From Meiothermus sp. Pnk-1 (lineage in GTDB: Bacteria; Deinococcota; Deinococci; Deinococcales; Thermaceae): a stretch of 64,000 bases of DNA. This document shows, one piece after another, positions 1 to 8,615 of this stretch; the first letter of the stretch is position 1; each line of letters opens with the position of its first letter. The notes under the pieces were generated by a model that was not told the DNA's origin, made no database searches, and saw nothing but the letters and a program-made list of their open reading frames with translations. Position numbers and translations under genes: made by a program. Location of the stretch: NCBI RefSeq assembly GCF_003226535.1, contig NZ_QKOB01000001.1, forward strand, positions 124,001 to 188,000, written 5' to 3'.

Positions 1-578
1 AGACCGATGGGAAACCCCCGCTGTTGGGCTTCCCGCCCCAGCAGAAAATAAAACGAGACCGCTACCGCTCCCGCCACGGCCAGGAAGTTTCCCAAAGCCG
101 GGTTGGGGCCGGGGTTGGAGCCTCCCCCCAGGGCGATGATCAGCCCTCCGATGAAGGCCACCGTGATCCCCAAGATCGTAAGCCGTGCCGGGGGCTGCTT
201 GAGCCAGACCCAGGAGATCAGGGCGACCCAGATGGGGTTGGTGTTGACCAGGGTCACGCTGGCGGCGATGGAGGTGTAGGAGATGGAGGTGATCCAGGTG
301 GCGAAGTGAACGGCCAGAAACACGCCCGCCAGGATGGCATAGCGCCAGGCTCCGGCCCTTAGCTTGGCCTTGCGCAACGCTCTCCAGGCGGGGAGCAGGA
401 CCAGCGAGGCCAGGGTGAGCCGCAGGGCGCTCACCACCAGGCTGAATCCCACGCCCTGTACCGCGGCGGCCTCGGTCGCTAACCGAACAAAGATCGAGCC
501 AAAGGACACCGCCAACACCCCGGCGACCAGGACAAAGAGGACGGTGAGGCTCGAGGGCCGTGGGAGCGAAGGGTGCAT
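1..578 (-). CDS. EamA/DMT-family transporter, partial (C-terminus outside window)
   Basis: Reading leftwards from ATG at 576-578, an open frame runs to the window edge without a stop, giving about 192 residues. The translation is strongly hydrophobic, with successive membrane segments (LTVLFVLVAGVLAV, YAILAGVFLAVHFATWI, LTILGITVAFIGGLIIAL, NFLAVAGAVAVSFYFLL). The phrase SYTSIAASVTLVNTNPIWVAL is the kind found at the end of the first EamA repeat of drug/metabolite exporters. Only the first half of the usual ten-helix, about 300-residue protein is visible. The substrate cannot be inferred. It is transcribed divergently from the transhydrogenase operon across a 72-bp spacer. Confidence 0.8.
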   Translation of the reverse strand, partial: MHPSLPRPSSLTVLFVLVAGVLAVSFGSIFVRLATEAAAVQGVGFSLVVSALRLTLASLVLLPAWRALRKAKLRAGAWRYAILAGVFLAVHFATWITSISYTSIAASVTLVNTNPIWVALISWVWLKQPPARLTILGITVAFIGGLIIALGGGSNPGPNPALGNFLAVAGAVAVSFYFLLGREAQQRGFPIG

Positions 579-621
579 GGCCCCGATTTTCGCATGTACG
601 CCCACTGCCGTGCTAGTGGGA

Positions 622-648
622 TATACTTCACTGCATAAGTGGAGGTGG
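622..648 (+). promoter_or_regulatory. Probable -10 and ribosome binding site of the pnt operon
   Basis: TATACT at 622-627 is a good -10 hexamer. It is followed by GGAGGTGG at 641-648, which lies 2 bases before the ATG at 651. This Shine-Dalgarno sequence decides the start: an in-frame GTG at 639 lies upstream of it and is unlikely to be used. No convincing -35 is visible. Confidence 0.5.
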
Positions 649-650
649 CG

Positions 651-1784
651 ATGGTACACGTGGCTGTGCCAAAGGAAGCCGCACCAGAGGAGCGCCGGGT
701 AGCCCTCACTCCGGAGGTGGTGGCCCGGCTGGTCAAGGAGGGCTGCGCGGTGCGGCTCGAGCACGGGGCCGGGGAGGGGGCGTTTTTCTCCGATGAGGCG
801 TTTCACCAAGCCGGGGCCGAGATTGTGGAGGCTCACGAGCTATACTCGGGGGTCGAGGTGGTCTTCTCGGTGGGGCCGCTGCCCTGGGAAGCGATCCACC
901 AACTATCCGCGGGTACGGTGCTGGTTAGTTTCCAGTACCCCCACCGCGATCCCCAGCGGGTACGGGCCATGGCCGAGCGGGGTTTGTCGGCGCTGGCGAT
1001 GGAGCTCATCCCCCGCATCACCCGGGCCCAGAGCATGGACGCCCTCTCCAGCCAGGCCACCGTGGCGGGGTACAAGGCCGCGCTGTTAGCGGCGAACCTC
1101 TCGAGCCGATTTTTCCCCATGCTCACCACCGCCGCCGGGACCATCCGCCCGGCCAAGGTGCTGGTGATGGGGGTAGGGGTGGCGGGGTTGCAGGCCATCG
1201 CTACGGCGCGGCGCTTGGGGGCCAACGTTTGGGCCTACGACGTACGCAAAGCAGCCGCCGAGCAGGCCCTCTCCTTGGGGGCTAAGGTCATCGAGCTGCC
1301 CATCAGCGCCGAGGGAGAAGGAGGCTACGCCCGCGAGCTCACCGAGGAGGAGCGGCGTATCCAGCAAGAAGCTTTAGCCAAGGAAATAGGCGGGATGGAC
1401 GCGGTGATCACCACCGCGCAGATTCCGGGGCGCACGGCCCCTGTTTTGATCACCCAGGATATGGTGGCCCGGATGGCCCCCGGTGCGGTGATCGTGGACT
1501 TGGCGGCGGAGTCGGGAGGGAACTGCGAACTCACCCGCCCTGGCGAGGTGGTGGAAGTGGGCGGGGTGCGGATCTACGGTCCCCTAAACCTTCCCAGCGA
1601 GCTAGCCGTCCACGCCAGCGAGATGTACGCCAAGAACCTCTATAACCTCTCCAAGCTTCTGATCAACCACGGCGAGCTGGCCCCTGACTGGTCCGATGAG
1701 ATCCTGGCCGGGGCTTTGCTGGTGCAGGGCGGCCAGGTGGTGCACGGGCCCACCCAAGAGCTGATCAAAAAGGAGGCGCGCTGA
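651..1784 (+). CDS. pntAA: Proton-translocating NAD(P) transhydrogenase subunit alpha, part 1 (NAD-binding domain I)
   Basis: This is the soluble NAD(H)-binding component of the membrane transhydrogenase, which couples hydride transfer between NAD(H) and NADP(+) to proton movement. The 377-residue protein has the alanine-dehydrogenase/PNT N-terminal domain (VPKEAAPEERRVALTPEVV near the start) and a Rossmann fold with KVLVMGVGVAGLQAIATARRLGA at about residues 168-190. The late DAVITTAQIPGRTAPVLI segment is the mobile-loop region typical of this family. The length fits the stand-alone dI subunit of three-gene Thermus/Rhodospirillum-type enzymes. Its stop codon overlaps the next start by one base (TGATG), indicating translational coupling. 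Confidence 0.93.
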   Translation: MVHVAVPKEAAPEERRVALTPEVVARLVKEGCAVRLEHGAGEGAFFSDEAFHQAGAEIVEAHELYSGVEVVFSVGPLPWEAIHQLSAGTVLVSFQYPHRDPQRVRAMAERGLSALAMELIPRITRAQSMDALSSQATVAGYKAALLAANLSSRFFPMLTTAAGTIRPAKVLVMGVGVAGLQAIATARRLGANVWAYDVRKAAAEQALSLGAKVIELPISAEGEGGYARELTEEERRIQQEALAKEIGGMDAVITTAQIPGRTAPVLITQDMVARMAPGAVIVDLAAESGGNCELTRPGEVVEVGGVRIYGPLNLPSELAVHASEMYAKNLYNLSKLLINHGELAPDWSDEILAGALLVQGGQVVHGPTQELIKKEAR

Positions 1785-2077
1785 TGGATCCCACTTGGGC
1801 GGCGCTGTACATTTTCTTGCTGGCGGCGTTTACCGGTTACGAGGTGATCTCGAGGGTCCCGGTGATCCTCCACACCCCCCTTATGTCCGGTTCCAACTTC
1901 ATCCACGGCATCGTGCTGGTGGGGGCCATGGTGGTATTGGGCAAGGCCGAGACCCCGCTCGAGCAGGCCATCGGCTTCATCGGGGTGATGCTGGGCGCGG
2001 CCAACGCCGCGGGGGGCTACGCGGTGACCGAGCGGATGCTGGAGATGTTCGAGCGGAAGCCGGGGGCCAAACGCTAG
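1784..2077 (+). CDS. pntAB: NAD(P) transhydrogenase subunit alpha, part 2 (membrane)
   Basis: This 97-residue protein consists almost wholly of three to four membrane helices (WAALYIFLLAAFTGYEVI, FIHGIVLVGAMVVLG, AIGFIGVMLGAANAAGGYAVTERML). That is the pattern of the small PntAB subunit, which supplies part of the proton channel. The phrase GYEVISRVPVILHTPLMSGSNFIHGIV is highly characteristic of the family. It sits between pntAA and pntB, 24 bases before pntB, and its start overlaps the pntAA stop. Confidence 0.93.
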   Translation: MDPTWAALYIFLLAAFTGYEVISRVPVILHTPLMSGSNFIHGIVLVGAMVVLGKAETPLEQAIGFIGVMLGAANAAGGYAVTERMLEMFERKPGAKR

Positions 2078-2101
2078 GCGCTGGAGGCGTAGACAAGCCT
2101 T

Positions 2102-3466
2102 ATGGACACGATTATCCAAGCAGCCTACTTCCTGACCGCTTTTCTCTTCATCCTGGGTTTACGGCGGATGGCCTCGCCCGCGACGGCCAAAAGCGGCATC
2201 GTATGGGCGGGCGGGGCGATGGTGGCGGCTACGCTGGTGACTTTCCTCACCCCCATTAGCCTCCCCGGCAACTTCCTGCTGATGCTCCTGGCGATCGCCC
2301 TTGGCACCGGAGTGGCCTGGGTCGCGGCCAAGCGGGTGCAGATGACCGACATGCCGCAGATGGTGGCCGTCTACAACGGCATGGGCGGCGGGGCGGCGGC
2401 TTCCATCGCGTCGGTGGAACTGCTGCGCTCGGACTTCGAGGGCAGCGGGCTGATGGCCCTGGCCATCCTGGGCGGCCTGATCGGCTCGGTCTCCTTCACC
2501 GGCAGCCTGATCGCCTTCGCCAAGCTGCAAGGGTTGATCTCCAGCCGCCCCATACAGTTCCCCTTCCAGCGCACGCTCAACCTGGCGGTGTTGGTGCTCG
2601 CTTTGCTGATGGGGGGGGTTTTGCTGGCGAACGACGCTCTGGGGCTGATCTTCCTGTTCTTCTTGGCGGCGCTGGCCTTTGGCGTGATGATGACCCTGCC
2701 CATCGGCGGGGGGGACATGCCGGTGGTGATCTCGCTGTACAACGCCTTCACCGGGCTGGCGGTGGGCTTCGAGGGGTTCGCCATCGGGAACCCTGCGCTG
2801 ATCGTAGCGGGCACGGTGGTGGGGGCGGCGGGCACGCTGCTTACGCTCCTGATGGCCAAGGCCATGAACCGCTCACTCTGGAGCGTGTTGATGGGCGGAT
2901 TCGGAGTGGAGCAAGCCCCTGGCGAGGTCCAGGGGAGCCTCAAGCCGATTGACCTCGAGGACGCCGCGGTGATGCTGGGCTATGCCCAGAAGGTGATTTT
3001 CGTGCCCGGATACGGGATGGCGGTGGCCCAGGCCCAGCACAAGCTGCGCGAACTGGCCGATGTGCTCGAGGCCAAAGGGGTAGAGGTCAAGTACGCCATC
3101 CACCCGGTGGCAGGCCGGATGCCGGGCCACATGAACGTGCTGCTGGCGGAGGCGGGGGTGCCCTACGAGAAGCTTTATGACCTCGAGGACATCAACCCGG
3201 AATTTCCTCAGGCTGACGTAGCGGTGGTGATCGGGGCCAACGACGTGGTGAACCCAGCCGCCCACCGCCAGGGGAGCCCGCTGTACGGGATGCCGATTTT
3301 GGAGGTAGGTCAGGCCAAGAACGTCATCGTGGTCAAACGTGGGCAGGGGAAGGGCTTCGCTGGGGTGGAGAACGAGCTGTTCTATGCCGATAACACCCGC
3401 ATGCTCTACGGAGACGCCCAGAGCGTGCTGAGCCAGCTGGTGCAGGCGCTGAAAAAGCTGTCCTAG
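2102..3466 (+). CDS. pntB: NAD(P) transhydrogenase subunit beta
   Basis: This is the membrane channel plus NADP-binding subunit (454 residues). The N-terminal two thirds contain about eight or nine transmembrane helices, including the conserved DMPQMVAVYNGMGGGAAASIA and GGGDMPVVISLYNAFTGLAVG stretches. The C-terminal domain III binds NADP(H), shown by VIFVPGYGMAVAQAQHKLREL, the HPVAGRMPGHMNVLLAEAGVPY block and VVIGANDVVNPAA. It is the last gene of the pntAA-pntAB-pntB operon. The enzyme likely supplies NADPH at the expense of the proton gradient. Confidence 0.95.
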   Translation: MDTIIQAAYFLTAFLFILGLRRMASPATAKSGIVWAGGAMVAATLVTFLTPISLPGNFLLMLLAIALGTGVAWVAAKRVQMTDMPQMVAVYNGMGGGAAASIASVELLRSDFEGSGLMALAILGGLIGSVSFTGSLIAFAKLQGLISSRPIQFPFQRTLNLAVLVLALLMGGVLLANDALGLIFLFFLAALAFGVMMTLPIGGGDMPVVISLYNAFTGLAVGFEGFAIGNPALIVAGTVVGAAGTLLTLLMAKAMNRSLWSVLMGGFGVEQAPGEVQGSLKPIDLEDAAVMLGYAQKVIFVPGYGMAVAQAQHKLRELADVLEAKGVEVKYAIHPVAGRMPGHMNVLLAEAGVPYEKLYDLEDINPEFPQADVAVVIGANDVVNPAAHRQGSPLYGMPILEVGQAKNVIVVKRGQGKGFAGVENELFYADNTRMLYGDAQSVLSQLVQALKKLS

Positions 3467-3545
3467 CGGCTTAGGTGTACATGCTTTTCCGAATGGGCCC
3501 AGCGCTGGCCACTCCAAACCCTCCCAGAGCAGGGGGCTTTACTCA

Positions 3546-3583
3546 CGTCATACGTCGTATGCAAGAGGCTAAACGCGGTGGAT
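3546..3583. repeat. Intergenic repeat copy (TACGTCGTATGC...GCTAAACGCGG)
   Basis: The stretch carries a nested palindrome CATACGTCGTATG followed by GCTAAACGCGGTGGAT. The same pair of motifs occurs near 13,467-13,491 (TACGTCGTACGC, GCTAAACGCGGG), and a CCAAACGCGGTGGATCG copy lies at about 6,867-6,884. These look like members of a short interspersed intergenic repeat family; no coding potential is seen. Confidence 0.5.
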
Positions 3584-3645
3584 TCCTCTCTTGGTCGGGT
3601 CGTTCATCCGGTAAAACGTTTTGTCCTGGAGGAAGGGATTTTCCC

Positions 3646-3675
3646 TTGACAGCTCTTTGTGGGCCAGGGTAGAAT
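3646..3675 (+). promoter_or_regulatory. Sigma-A type promoter of the first sugar ABC operon
   Basis: TTGACA (3646-3651) and TAGAAT (3670-3675) are separated by 18 bases, close to consensus. The first structural gene starts at 3709, with AAAGGAGG just ahead of the ATG. The operator palindrome at 3682-3695 lies at the expected transcription start. Confidence 0.8.
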
Positions 3676-3681
3676 CCCCGC

Positions 3682-3695
3682 TGGAAGCAATTCCA
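3682..3695. promoter_or_regulatory. LacI-family-type operator, first sugar operon
   Basis: TGGAAGCAATTCCA is a 14-bp palindrome with five-base arms (TGGAA/TTCCA). It begins 6 bases after the -10 box, where a bound repressor would block initiation. A matching element (TGGCAGCGCTTCCA) precedes the second maltose operon at 19,686-19,699. The spacing and symmetry match LacI/GalR-family sugar repressors; no such repressor gene lies in the window. Confidence 0.6.
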
Positions 3696-3708
3696 AAAGG
3701 AGGACCCA

Positions 3709-4989
3709 ATGAAGCTCAAGCGATGGTTGATAGGCGCGTTGACCCTCACCCTGGCTATGGGTGGTCTATCGTTGGCTCAAGGGGTGACGATTCGCATCGC
3801 CGGCGACTCCACCGCAGTGGGCGAGGGGGGCCGCTGGATGAAGAAAGTGGCCGAGGAGTGGGCCCAGAAAACCGGCAACAAGATCGAGTATATCGATGCC
3901 CCTGCCGACACCAACGACCGCTTGGCCCTCTACCAGCAGTACTGGGCGGCCAAGAGCCCCGATGTCGACGTGTACATGATCGACGTGATCTGGCCAGGGA
4001 TCGTGGCTCCTCACGCCGCCGATCTCAACCAGTTCTTCTCCAAGGAGGAGATCGCCCAGTTCTTCCCCCGCATCGTGGAGAACAACACCATCAAGGGCAA
4101 GCTCACCTCGATTCCCTTCTTTACCGACGCCGGGCTGCTTTATTACCGTACCGACCTGCTGAAGAAGTACGGCTACTCCAAGCCCCCGGCCACCTGGACT
4201 GAACTGCAGCAGATGGCCGAGAAGATCCAGGCTGGCGAGCGTCAGGCGGGCAACAAGGACTTCTGGGGCTTTGTTTTCCAAGGTAAGGCCTATGAAGGGC
4301 TTACCTGCGACGCCCTCGAGTGGATTTACTCCAATGGTGGAGGCCGGATCATCGAGCCTGATGGTAAGGTGACCATCAACAATCCTCAGGCCATCGCTGC
4401 GCTCAACATGGTGCGGGGTTGGATCGGGAAGATCGCCCCTCCTGGGGTGACCAGCTACGCCGAGGAAGAAGCCCGTAACGCTTTCCAAAGCGGCAACGCC
4501 GCCTTCATGCGCAACTGGCCCTATGCCTACAGCCTGGGCCAATCCGAGGGCAGCGCGGTCAAGGGCAAAATCGGCGTGACGGTGCTGCCCAAGGGCGCCG
4601 GGGTTGGAGGCCGGAACGCCGCTACCCTAGGGGGCTGGCAGCTGATGGTCTCGGCGTACTCCAAGAACCAGAAGGTCGCCGCCGATTTGGTCAAGTACTA
4701 CACCAGCGTCGAGGTGCAAAAGGACAACGCCATCTCCCTCTCGCGCTTGCCTACCCGCCCCGCCCTCTACAACGACAAGGATGTCCTGGCCAAGAACCCC
4801 TGGTTCAAGGAGCTGTTGCCGGTGTTCCAAAACGCCGTCGGCCGTCCTTCCGGGGTAACCGGGGCCAAGTACAACCAGGCTTCCGAGGCTTTCTGGACGG
4901 GGGTACACGACGCCATCACCGGATCCAAGCCCACCGCCCAGGCGGTTCGGGAAATCGAGACCAAACTCAAGCGTATCGTCGGGCCGTAA
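3709..4989 (+). CDS. Extracellular sugar-binding protein of ABC importer (trehalose/maltose type)
   Basis: This family 1 solute-binding protein (426 residues) captures sugar outside the membrane for the two permeases downstream. It has a typical signal peptide, [25 protein letters not shown], cleaved near LAQ-G. The mature part has the family-1 pattern, with [32 protein letters not shown] early and [32 protein letters not shown] late. The known Thermus homologue binds trehalose, maltose, sucrose and palatinose, so a disaccharide ligand is likely, but specificity is inferred. It lies first in the operon, behind a near-consensus promoter and operator. No ATPase (MsmK/MalK) gene is nearby, so a shared ATPase elsewhere is assumed. 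Confidence 0.87.
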   Translation: MKLKRWLIGALTLTLAMGGLSLAQGVTIRIAGDSTAVGEGGRWMKKVAEEWAQKTGNKIEYIDAPADTNDRLALYQQYWAAKSPDVDVYMIDVIWPGIVAPHAADLNQFFSKEEIAQFFPRIVENNTIKGKLTSIPFFTDAGLLYYRTDLLKKYGYSKPPATWTELQQMAEKIQAGERQAGNKDFWGFVFQGKAYEGLTCDALEWIYSNGGGRIIEPDGKVTINNPQAIAALNMVRGWIGKIAPPGVTSYAEEEARNAFQSGNAAFMRNWPYAYSLGQSEGSAVKGKIGVTVLPKGAGVGGRNAATLGGWQLMVSAYSKNQKVAADLVKYYTSVEVQKDNAISLSRLPTRPALYNDKDVLAKNPWFKELLPVFQNAVGRPSGVTGAKYNQASEAFWTGVHDAITGSKPTAQAVREIETKLKRIVGP

Positions 4990-5000
4990 CCTCGAGCCCG

Positions 5001-5029
5001 TATGGGGCGCAGCCCGGCTGCGCCCCATA
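5001..5029 (+). terminator. Strong hairpin between binding-protein and permease genes (attenuating terminator or mRNA stabiliser)
   Basis: A perfect 12-bp inverted repeat, TATGGGGCGCAG / CTGCGCCCCATA, flanks the loop CCCGG. It starts 12 bases after the binding-protein stop and is followed by GCCCTTTTCA, only a short T run. This placement is typical of partial terminators that make the binding protein more abundant than the permeases. The second sugar operon has a hairpin in the same place (18,423-18,447). Confidence 0.7.
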
Positions 5030-5102
5030 TGCCCTTTTCAGGGTTGGCCTAAGGTCCCCGCGATCACGCTTCCTGATAGACTTGACGCCATAGGGGAAAG
5101 CT

Positions 5103-5981
5103 ATGCTGACCGTACGACAAACCCGGCTGGCCTGGTTGCTGGTGACGCCTACCCTGTTAGTGGTAGCGCTGGTGGCTGGATATCCGCTGGCCCAGGTGTT
5201 TTATTACTCCTTTCATAAAGCAGATATCGCCTTTGTGGAACCCCCGGTGTGGATCGGGCTGAGAAACTACACTTACCTGTTGACCCAAGACGGCGAATTT
5301 AGAGAAGCCCTTTGGAATACGTTGAAGTTTACCTTTTTCTCGGTGACGCTCGAGACCATCTTAGGATTGGCGATCGCGCTGGTTATCCACTCCAACTTCA
5401 AAGGACGGGGCCTGGTGCGTACCGCCATCCTGATCCCCTGGGCCATCCCTACGGTGGTCTCGGCCCAGATGTGGAAGTGGATGCTCAACGACATCTACGG
5501 GGTCATCAACGTGCTGGGGGTCAAATTGGGCCTGCTGGCCAATAAGGTCGCCTTCCTGGCCAACCCCGCCACGGTGTTGCCCTCGATCATCGCAGTAGAC
5601 GTGTGGAAGACCACCCCCTTCATGGCGCTTTTGCTGTTGGCGGGATTGCAGCTCATCCCCTCGGATATCTACGAGGCGGCCGACATCGACGGGGCTAATA
5701 AGTGGCAGCAGTTTTGGAGCCTGACCCTACCGCTTCTGACCCCGGCTTTAGTGGTGGCGCTGATTTTCCGCACCCTGGATGCCCTGCGGGTTTTCGACGT
5801 GATCTTCGTGATGACCGGGGTAAACTCCGCCACCCGAAGCCTGGCGGTGTACAACCGCCAACAGCTCATCGACTTCCAGGATCTGGGCTACGGTTCGACC
5901 ATCTCGGTAGCCATCTTGGTGATCATCTTCATCTTCGTGTTTATCTATATGCGTTCGGTGGGGAGGGGCGTCAATGAATAA
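5103..5981 (+). CDS. Sugar ABC transporter permease, MalF/UgpA type
   Basis: This 292-residue inner-membrane permease has six predicted transmembrane helices (for example [27 protein letters not shown] at the N-terminus). The cytoplasmic EAA loop, [23 protein letters not shown], is at about residues 190-212 and is the docking site for the ATPase. It lacks the extra N-terminal helices and large periplasmic loop of MalF from the second operon. The start is ATG 5103 after AGGGGA. The stop region overlaps the next permease by 8 bases. Confidence 0.9.
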   Translation: MLTVRQTRLAWLLVTPTLLVVALVAGYPLAQVFYYSFHKADIAFVEPPVWIGLRNYTYLLTQDGEFREALWNTLKFTFFSVTLETILGLAIALVIHSNFKGRGLVRTAILIPWAIPTVVSAQMWKWMLNDIYGVINVLGVKLGLLANKVAFLANPATVLPSIIAVDVWKTTPFMALLLLAGLQLIPSDIYEAADIDGANKWQQFWSLTLPLLTPALVVALIFRTLDALRVFDVIFVMTGVNSATRSLAVYNRQQLIDFQDLGYGSTISVAILVIIFIFVFIYMRSVGRGVNE

Positions 5982-6858
5982 TGCCCAAACCGCACCCGTG
6001 CGGCGCGCCCGCACCGGCAAAAAGGTGACCTACTGGGTAGGTCGAGCGCTCTTCTACCTCCTGGTGGTCTTCATCATCGTCTACAGCGTCTTTCCCTTCT
6101 ACTGGGCGGTGATCAGCAGCTTCAAGACCAGCGACGCGCTCTTCAGCGCCAACCCCAGCTTTTTGCCCATCCCTTTTACCCTCACCCATTACCAAAACGT
6201 CTTCAGCGGGGCGGCCTTCGGGCGTAACCTGGTCAACTCGCTCATCGTGGCGGGGCTTTCTACGCTGCTTTCGCTGGTGCTGGGGGTGCTGGCAGCTTAT
6301 GCCTTGGGGCGCTTGCGCTTCCCGCCCAAGAACGCGGTGCTCTATTTGGTACTGGCCATGACCATGTTTCCCCAGGTTTCGGTGTTGTCGGGCATGTTCG
6401 TGCTGCTGCGGCAACTGGGCATTTTTAACACCTACTGGGGTTTGATTTTCTCGTATCTGCTTTTCACCCTGCCCTTTACGGTTTGGGTGTTGACCGGGTA
6501 TTTCCGGGGACTGCCGCGGGAGCTCGAGGAGGCCGCCTACGTAGATGGAGCCACCCCGATGCAGACCCTGCTCAGGGTGATGCTCCCGCTCACCGGTCCG
6601 GGGTTGGTGACCACCGGGCTGTTGGCGTTCATCGCCGCCTGGAACGAGTACCTATTCGCCCTCACCTTCACCATCGGTAACCAGGTCAAGACCGTGCCGG
6701 TGGCCATTGCTTCCTTTGGCGGGGCGACCCCTTTTGAGATCCCCTGGGGCTCGATTATGGCGGCCAGCGTGATCGTGACGGTGCCGCTCGTGATCTTGGT
6801 GCTGATCTTCCAACAGCGCATCGTGGCGGGTCTCACCGCGGGGGCGGTGAAGGGATAG
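5974..6858 (+). CDS. Sugar ABC transporter permease, MalG type
   Basis: This second permease (294 residues) has six membrane spans and an EAA loop, [23 protein letters not shown], at about residues 187-208. It ends in [13 protein letters not shown], the conserved MalG C-terminus that contacts the ATPase. Its ATG lies inside the end of the upstream permease gene, so the two are translationally coupled. It forms a heterodimer with the preceding MalF-type protein. Confidence 0.9.
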   Translation: MNNAQTAPVRRARTGKKVTYWVGRALFYLLVVFIIVYSVFPFYWAVISSFKTSDALFSANPSFLPIPFTLTHYQNVFSGAAFGRNLVNSLIVAGLSTLLSLVLGVLAAYALGRLRFPPKNAVLYLVLAMTMFPQVSVLSGMFVLLRQLGIFNTYWGLIFSYLLFTLPFTVWVLTGYFRGLPRELEEAAYVDGATPMQTLLRVMLPLTGPGLVTTGLLAFIAAWNEYLFALTFTIGNQVKTVPVAIASFGGATPFEIPWGSIMAASVIVTVPLVILVLIFQQRIVAGLTAGAVKG

Positions 6859-6950
6859 GCGGGCGCCAAACGCGGTGGATCGCCCTCGCCGTACATCTTG
6901 TTACCAAACCCCTTAGGTACGGGGTGCGGGCTGAGGGGCCTCCTTCCCGG

Positions 6951-6956
6951 TATGAT
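6951..6956 (+). promoter_or_regulatory. -10 box of carboxypeptidase gene (leaderless type)
   Basis: TATGAT at 6951-6956 ends 9 bases before ATG 6966, with no Shine-Dalgarno between them. This is the arrangement of leaderless transcripts common in Thermus and Deinococcus. It supports ATG 6966 over the in-frame GTG at 6924. Confidence 0.55.
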
Positions 6957-6965
6957 GGTCAGGCT

Positions 6966-8474
6966 ATGACCGCGCAAGAAGCTTACAACTGGCTCCTCCA
7001 ACACAGCAAAGAGACCGCCTACCTGGGGTCGTTCGGGGCCCTGGCCGGGTGGGATCAGGCCACCTACATCCCGCGCAAAGGCCATGCGCACCGGGCCATG
7101 ATGCAGGCCGCCCTCGCCCGGCTACTGCACCAAAGAAGCACCGACCCGCGCATCGGGGAGATGTTGGCGCGGGTCGAGGGCAGCGATCTGGTGCACGACC
7201 CCGCCTCGGTGGAGGCGGTCAACGTGCGGGAGTGGCGGCGCAGCTACGATCTGCAAACCAAGATCCCCGAGCGGTTGGCGGTGGAACTGGCTCAGGCCAC
7301 CAGCGAGGGTCAGGCCATCTGGGAGGAGGCCCGCCCCAAGAACGATTGGGCTTCCTTCAAGCCGATCCTGCAAAAGATCTTCGACCTCACCCGCGAGGCC
7401 GCCGACGCCATCGGGTACCAGCAAGAGCGCTACGACGCCCTGCTCGACCAGTACGAGCCAGGAGCCACTGCCAGCCAGCTCGAGCCGGTCTTTCGGCGGC
7501 TCCGCGAGGCCACCGTGGACCTGCTGCGGCGGATCGAGGGGAGTTCCCGCAAGCCCGATACCGCGGTCTTGCGCCGCTACTACCCCCGGGCCGCCCAAGA
7601 GGCTTTGAGCAAGGAAGTCATCGCGCGAATCGGCTTCGACCTGGAAGCAGGCCGCCTGGACGTGACCGCTCACCCCTTCATGCAGGGCATTGGCCCCGGT
7701 GATGTGCGGCTTACTACCCGTTACGATGAGCAGTTTTTCAACCCGGCCTTCTTCGGCACCATCCACGAGATGGGGCACGGCCTCTACGGGCAGGGGCTCC
7801 TCGGCGAACACTACGGCACCCCCATGGGCACCGAGGTCAGCCTGGGCATCCATGAATCGCAAAGCCGCACCTGGGAAAACCTGGTGGGCCGCTCTTTAGG
7901 CTTCTGGCGGTATTTTTTCCCCAAGGCCCAAGAGCACTTCGAGGCCTTGCGAGAGGTGCGCCTGGAGGACTTCCACTTCGCGGTCAATGCCGTGCAGCCC
8001 AGCCTGATCCGCATCGAGGCCGACGAGGTGACTTACAACCTGCACATCATGATCCGCTTCGAACTCGAGCTGGCCATCCTGCGCGGAGACCTCTCCCTAG
8101 AGGATGCCCCCGAGGCCTGGAACGCCAAGTACCGGGAGTATCTGGGCATTGAGTCTCCGGAGATCAAGGACGGGCTGATGCAGGATGTGCACTGGAGCGC
8201 CGGGCTGATCGGCTACTTCCCCACCTACTCCTTGGGCAATCTCTACGGGGCGCAGTTTTTCCAGCAGGCCGAGAGGGAGCTGGGAAACCTCGAGGAGCAG
8301 TTTGCCCGCGGGGAGTTTGCCCCCCTGCTCGAGTGGCAGCGGAGAAACATCCACCAACAGGGCAGTCGCTACTGGCCGCGCGACCTCGTGCGGCAGGTGA
8401 CTGGCGAAGACCTCAACCCCGAGCACCTGATCCGTTACCTGAACGCCAAGTTCGGGGCGCTGTACGGGGTGTGA
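6966..8474 (+). CDS. M32-family thermostable metallocarboxypeptidase
   Basis: This zinc carboxypeptidase of the Taq/Pfu type (502 residues) removes C-terminal residues from peptides in the cytoplasm. The zinc site HEMGH lies in [16 protein letters not shown] at about residues 260-275, followed by the family signature [15 protein letters not shown], which carries the third metal ligand. [21 protein letters not shown] is another conserved M32 block. The start was placed at ATG 6966 because translation then begins [13 protein letters not shown], the usual N-terminus, and a -10 box sits directly upstream. Confidence 0.95.
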   Translation: MTAQEAYNWLLQHSKETAYLGSFGALAGWDQATYIPRKGHAHRAMMQAALARLLHQRSTDPRIGEMLARVEGSDLVHDPASVEAVNVREWRRSYDLQTKIPERLAVELAQATSEGQAIWEEARPKNDWASFKPILQKIFDLTREAADAIGYQQERYDALLDQYEPGATASQLEPVFRRLREATVDLLRRIEGSSRKPDTAVLRRYYPRAAQEALSKEVIARIGFDLEAGRLDVTAHPFMQGIGPGDVRLTTRYDEQFFNPAFFGTIHEMGHGLYGQGLLGEHYGTPMGTEVSLGIHESQSRTWENLVGRSLGFWRYFFPKAQEHFEALREVRLEDFHFAVNAVQPSLIRIEADEVTYNLHIMIRFELELAILRGDLSLEDAPEAWNAKYREYLGIESPEIKDGLMQDVHWSAGLIGYFPTYSLGNLYGAQFFQQAERELGNLEEQFARGEFAPLLEWQRRNIHQQGSRYWPRDLVRQVTGEDLNPEHLIRYLNAKFGALYGV

Positions 8475-8603
8475 GGGCGGCAGGCGCGAGACACAAAAAA
8501 CCCTAGCCGCAAGCTGCCGAAAGAGGAGGGGCTTGGGTTGGGAGGGTGCAGCGAGTGTCGGGGCCTTTCATCCGTTCTACACCTACCCCGAGGGAATCGC
8601 TGC

Positions 8604-8609
8604 TACATT
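8604..8609 (+). promoter_or_regulatory. -10 box of S41 protease gene (leaderless type)
   Basis: TACATT ends 6 bases before ATG 8616, with no ribosome binding site between. This supports 8616 rather than the upstream in-frame start at 8538, whose extra residues lack sense before the signal peptide. Confidence 0.45.
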
Positions 8610-8615
8610 CCGGCT

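Noticed and set aside
2371-3517. Long open frames antisense to pntB, mutS2, malF and other GC-rich genes
   Set aside because: High-GC genes in this window leave long open antisense frames. The translations are Arg/Pro/His-rich without domains, while the sense frames encode recognisable enzymes.
6859-6923. Intrinsic terminator after the first sugar operon
   Set aside because: A small ACCCC...GGGGT pairing exists near 6,908-6,925, but the stem is only 5 bp with no T run.
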